DNA of 7,996 bases from Archangium sp. (GTDB lineage Bacteria > Myxococcota > Myxococcia > Myxococcales > Myxococcaceae), in contig JAEUJT010000229.1 of the NCBI GenBank assembly GCA_016793525.1, positions 1 to 7,996 on the forward strand, in the 5' to 3' direction. The notes below the pieces were generated by a model. The model made no database searches. It saw only the letters and a program-made list of their open reading frames with translations, and was not told the DNA's origin. The position numbers were made by a program, and so were the translations under genes. Shown here piece after piece: positions 5,740 to 7,996 of this stretch. The first letter of the stretch is position 1; each line of letters begins with the position of its first letter.

Positions 5740-6725
5740 GGCGACCACGCAAGTACCACCTTGCCCACCGTTTCATTCCGAGAAAGCCGCTCCAGCGCTG
5801 TGGCGACGTCATGCATCGGCACCACCTCGTCGATGATCGGCATCAGCGCCCCCGACTCGAAGCTGGGGAGAAGCTGCTTCTCGACGTTGCGCGCGAGTTG
5901 AATCTTCTCGTCGAGGGGACGGCTCCGCAGCGTGGTGCCGCGCAGCTGGAGCCGCTTCATCAACACCTTGCCCAAGGGGAGCGTCGCCGACGAACCAGCC
6001 ACCAACCCCACCAGCACCAGTATGCCGCCGGGCGCCATGGCTTCGACCGACTCCGTCACCGAGTCTCCGCCGATGAGATCGAGCACCACGTCGACGCCGC
6101 GGCCTCCGGTGAGCTCGCGCACCCGCTCAGCGAACACGGGCCCTGCACCGGTGTGAATGATGGCGTCGAAGCCGAGCGGTTGAACGCGCGCCAACTTCGC
6201 CTCCGAGCGCCCGGTACCGATGGCCCGCCCCCCGAAGACCCGGCAGATCTGCGCTGCGGCGGTACCAACTCCGCTGGCGGCGGCGTGGATCAACACCCGC
6301 GAACCGACGGTGACGCCCGCTTGGCGCACCAACGCGTCGTAGGCGGTGGAGAATGCCTCGGGAGCGGCGGCGGCTTGATGAAACGACCACCGCGCGGGAA
6401 TTGGGAGCGCCTCGAGCTCGTGCGTCACCACCACCTCGGCCCAGGCGCCACCACCGACCAGACCCATGACCCGGTCTCCCACCTTCCACCGGCGAACCCG
6501 CGCGCCCACCGCGGCGACAACCCCCGCGTATTCGAGCCCCGGAATGTCTGCCGCGACACCGGGAGGCGCCGGGTACCGACCCTGGCTCTGCACCAGGTCG
6601 GCGCGATTCAACGCCGAGGCGTACACCGTGACGGCGATCTCCTCCGGGCCGGGCGTGGGCGCTTCGGCCTGATCGACGCGGAGCCCTTCAGGACCAGTGA
6701 ATGTGGCGATGCGAATGACGTGCAC
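5736..6725 (-). CDS. Zinc-free NAD(P)H quinone oxidoreductase, PIG3 type (MDR superfamily)
   Basis: This 329-aa medium-chain dehydrogenase/reductase probably reduces quinones or similar enones with NADPH in the cytoplasm. The N-terminal GroES-like domain carries SALNRADLVQSQGRYPAPPG (37-56) and PGLEYAGVVAAVG (62-74), both characteristic of the PIG3/TIGR02824 group. VGDRVMGL (82-89) and the Rossmann motif AASGVGTAAAQ (149-159) follow. The zinc-binding cysteines of alcohol dehydrogenases are absent. Length is normal for the family. The GTG start at 6725 is fixed by AAGGAGG 6 nt upstream. Its stop overlaps the start of the agmatinase-family gene by 4 bp (ATGA), so the pair is one operon; no clear biochemical link is evident. 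It is divergent from the ATP-grasp gene. Confidence 0.88.
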   Translation of the reverse strand: MHVIRIATFTGPEGLRVDQAEAPTPGPEEIAVTVYASALNRADLVQSQGRYPAPPGVAADIPGLEYAGVVAAVGARVRRWKVGDRVMGLVGGGAWAEVVVTHELEALPIPARWSFHQAAAAPEAFSTAYDALVRQAGVTVGSRVLIHAAASGVGTAAAQICRVFGGRAIGTGRSEAKLARVQPLGFDAIIHTGAGPVFAERVRELTGGRGVDVVLDLIGGDSVTESVEAMAPGGILVLVGLVAGSSATLPLGKVLMKRLQLRGTTLRSRPLDEKIQLARNVEKQLLPSFESGALMPIIDEVVPMHDVATALERLSRNETVGKVVLAWSP

Positions 6726-6731
6726 GGTGGG

Positions 6732-6738
6732 CCTCCTT
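6732..6738 (-). promoter_or_regulatory. Perfect Shine-Dalgarno fixing a GTG start
   Basis: AAGGAGG on the minus strand lies 6 nt before GTG at 6725. It supports GTG, rather than an ATG further in, as the oxidoreductase start. Confidence 0.85.
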
Positions 6739-6791
6739 CGGCATGTCTTACGCCCCCGCGTTTGAGTTGGCGTGTGTCATGCTGCCGCGCC

Positions 6792-7996
6792 ATGCCGCAC
6801 GTCGCCTTCGTCGCCCCGACCTTCATGGAGAACACGACGCGCTACGCCCAGGCGTTTGCGTCGCTCCCCGGTGTCTCGCTCTCGTTGATCAGCCAGTCGC
6901 CGCCAGCCGCGGTGCCCGATGCGCTGCGGAGGCACGTGTCTGGGTTCGCCCAGGTGCACGACGTCGGTGACGGGAGCGCCCTCGCTCGCGCAGTGGCTGG
7001 CATTCAACGCCTCCATGGCCCGGTCGATCGTCTCACCGCGGCGCTCGAGCAGCTGCAACTCCCCTTGGCGCTGGCGCGTGAGGCGCTCGACCTCCCGGGC
7101 ATGCACAGCGAAGGCGCGCGCCGGTTTCGCGACAAAGACCGAATGAAAGACGTGCTCCGCGCCCAGGGTGTACCCGTCGCCGCGAGCGCGCTGGTGCACT
7201 CCTCGGCGGAGTTGCGGGCCTTCGTGCGCAAGGTAGGCCTGCCGATCATCGTCAAGCCCCAGGCCGGCCTCGGCGCGCGCGCGACTCACCGCGTGGAGTC
7301 TGAAGCCGACCTCGACGCGCTCGAACGCATCGGCATGGTGCCCAGCGCGCGCACCCCGGTGCAGGCTGAGCAGTTCATTCGCGCTCGCGAGCACACCTGC
7401 GAAACGGTGACGATCAACGGCCGCGTGGTGTGGCGCTCGGGCACCCGCTACTTCCCCACTCCGCTCGAGGCGCTCGAGACCCCGTGGATGCAGTACTGCG
7501 TGCTCCTCCCGCGCGAAGTCGACGAGCCGTGGACTCGTTTTGCGCCGGTGAACGACGCGGCCCTCCGGGCGCTCTGGGGCTCGAGCCCTGGCCCTGCGGG
7601 AACGGCGTTGACCCACATGGAGTGGTTCCTCCGCGATGACGGCTCGATGCTGGTGAGCGAGGTCGGCGCGCGTCCCCCGGGCGTGCAGATCATGCCGCTG
7701 ATGAGCTTGGCGCACGGCACCGACATGGTGGCGCGGTGGGCCGAGCTGATCGCCTTCGACCGCTTCACCCCGATCGAGCGCCGTTGGGCGGCCGGCGCCG
7801 CTTTTCTCCGTGGGCACGGCAAGGGCACCCAGGTCGCCTCCGTAAAGGGCGTCGACCGCGCCATCGAACGCGCCGGCTCCGCGCTGATGGAGCTCAAGGT
7901 CCCCAAGGTCGGCCAGCCGCGCAACACGAGCTACGAGGGCGAGGGGTGGGCCACCGTGCGACACGCCACCACCGAGGGCGTCAAGCAGGCGCTCCT
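6792..7996 (+). CDS. ATP-grasp domain protein (C-terminus beyond window)
   Basis: Putative ATP-dependent carboxylate-amine ligase; 401 codons are visible and the gene runs off the right edge. Residues 1-110 form an N-terminal domain starting MPHVAFVAPTFMENTTRYA. The ATP-grasp fold follows: DKDRMKDVLRAQGVPV (114-129), LPIIVKPQAGLGAR (150-163, ATP-binding Lys155), an EQFIRARE segment (near 197-204), and the metal-binding glutamates E277 (HMEWF) and E290 (SEVGARPPG, with Arg294). The family EINxRPPGG motif reads EVGARPPG, so the usual Asn is Gly. Members ligate a carboxylate to an amine or thiol; the substrate cannot be told from the sequence. The ATG at 6792 gives a normal family N-terminus but has no visible Shine-Dalgarno; an in-frame GTG at 6774 is the alternative. 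It is divergent from the oxidoreductase across 66 bp. Confidence 0.82.
   Translation, partial: MPHVAFVAPTFMENTTRYAQAFASLPGVSLSLISQSPPAAVPDALRRHVSGFAQVHDVGDGSALARAVAGIQRLHGPVDRLTAALEQLQLPLALAREALDLPGMHSEGARRFRDKDRMKDVLRAQGVPVAASALVHSSAELRAFVRKVGLPIIVKPQAGLGARATHRVESEADLDALERIGMVPSARTPVQAEQFIRAREHTCETVTINGRVVWRSGTRYFPTPLEALETPWMQYCVLLPREVDEPWTRFAPVNDAALRALWGSSPGPAGTALTHMEWFLRDDGSMLVSEVGARPPGVQIMPLMSLAHGTDMVARWAELIAFDRFTPIERRWAAGAAFLRGHGKGTQVASVKGVDRAIERAGSALMELKVPKVGQPRNTSYEGEGWATVRHATTEGVKQAL

Noticed and set aside
6768..6783. GG-N10-GC spacing resembling a sigma-54 promoter before the ATP-grasp gene
   Set aside because: Flanking consensus is poor, and the implied start (about 6794) falls inside the ATG at 6792.
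6777..7964. 395-codon open frame on the minus strand
   Set aside because: Shadow of the ATP-grasp gene; low-complexity His/Arg/Ala composition and no motif.

Overview
The window is high-GC (most codons end in G or C) and almost fully packed with genes. It reads like a myxobacterial (Myxococcota) chromosome. Supporting signs are an MXAN_6640-type lipoprotein protease, a PqqD-like/M50-like membrane protein fused to cyclic-nucleotide-binding domains, and a good sigma-54 promoter. The taxonomic call is inference. No mobile element, CRISPR array, rRNA or tRNA was seen.

Layout. (1) Positions 1-872, minus: 5' part of a lipoprotein metallopeptidase of the MXAN_6640 type, running off the left edge. 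(2) Positions 934-3527, plus: a two-gene operon divergent from gene 1. It encodes a small exported protein of unknown function and, 2 bp later, a 643-aa membrane protein. A 37-codon ORF with a plausible ribosome-binding site follows 12 bp after it. (3) Positions 3669-4472, minus: a self-contained transcription unit with a sigma-54-type promoter, a leader that should begin with a stem-loop, a strong Shine-Dalgarno, a 222-aa protein of unknown function and a strong hairpin terminator. A 24-bp near-palindrome lies about 104 bp upstream of the predicted start, where an enhancer-binding protein would be expected. (4) Positions 4711-6725, minus: a zinc-free quinone oxidoreductase (PIG3 type) and an agmatinase-family ureohydrolase, joined by an ATGA stop/start overlap. 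(5) Position 6792 to the right edge, plus: an ATP-grasp ligase-like protein, cut by the window end and divergent from the oxidoreductase.

The two most interesting items are these. First, the 643-aa protein has the layout of a PqqD-like plus M50 (site-2 protease-like) peptidase but appears to have lost its catalytic residues, and it carries two cyclic-nucleotide-binding domains; it looks like a pseudoprotease turned nucleotide-responsive membrane sensor. Second, the unknown 222-aa protein sits under what looks like complete sigma-54/enhancer control, with a hairpin placed exactly at the predicted transcription start. Genes in the window do not form one obvious pathway; the units look independently regulated.
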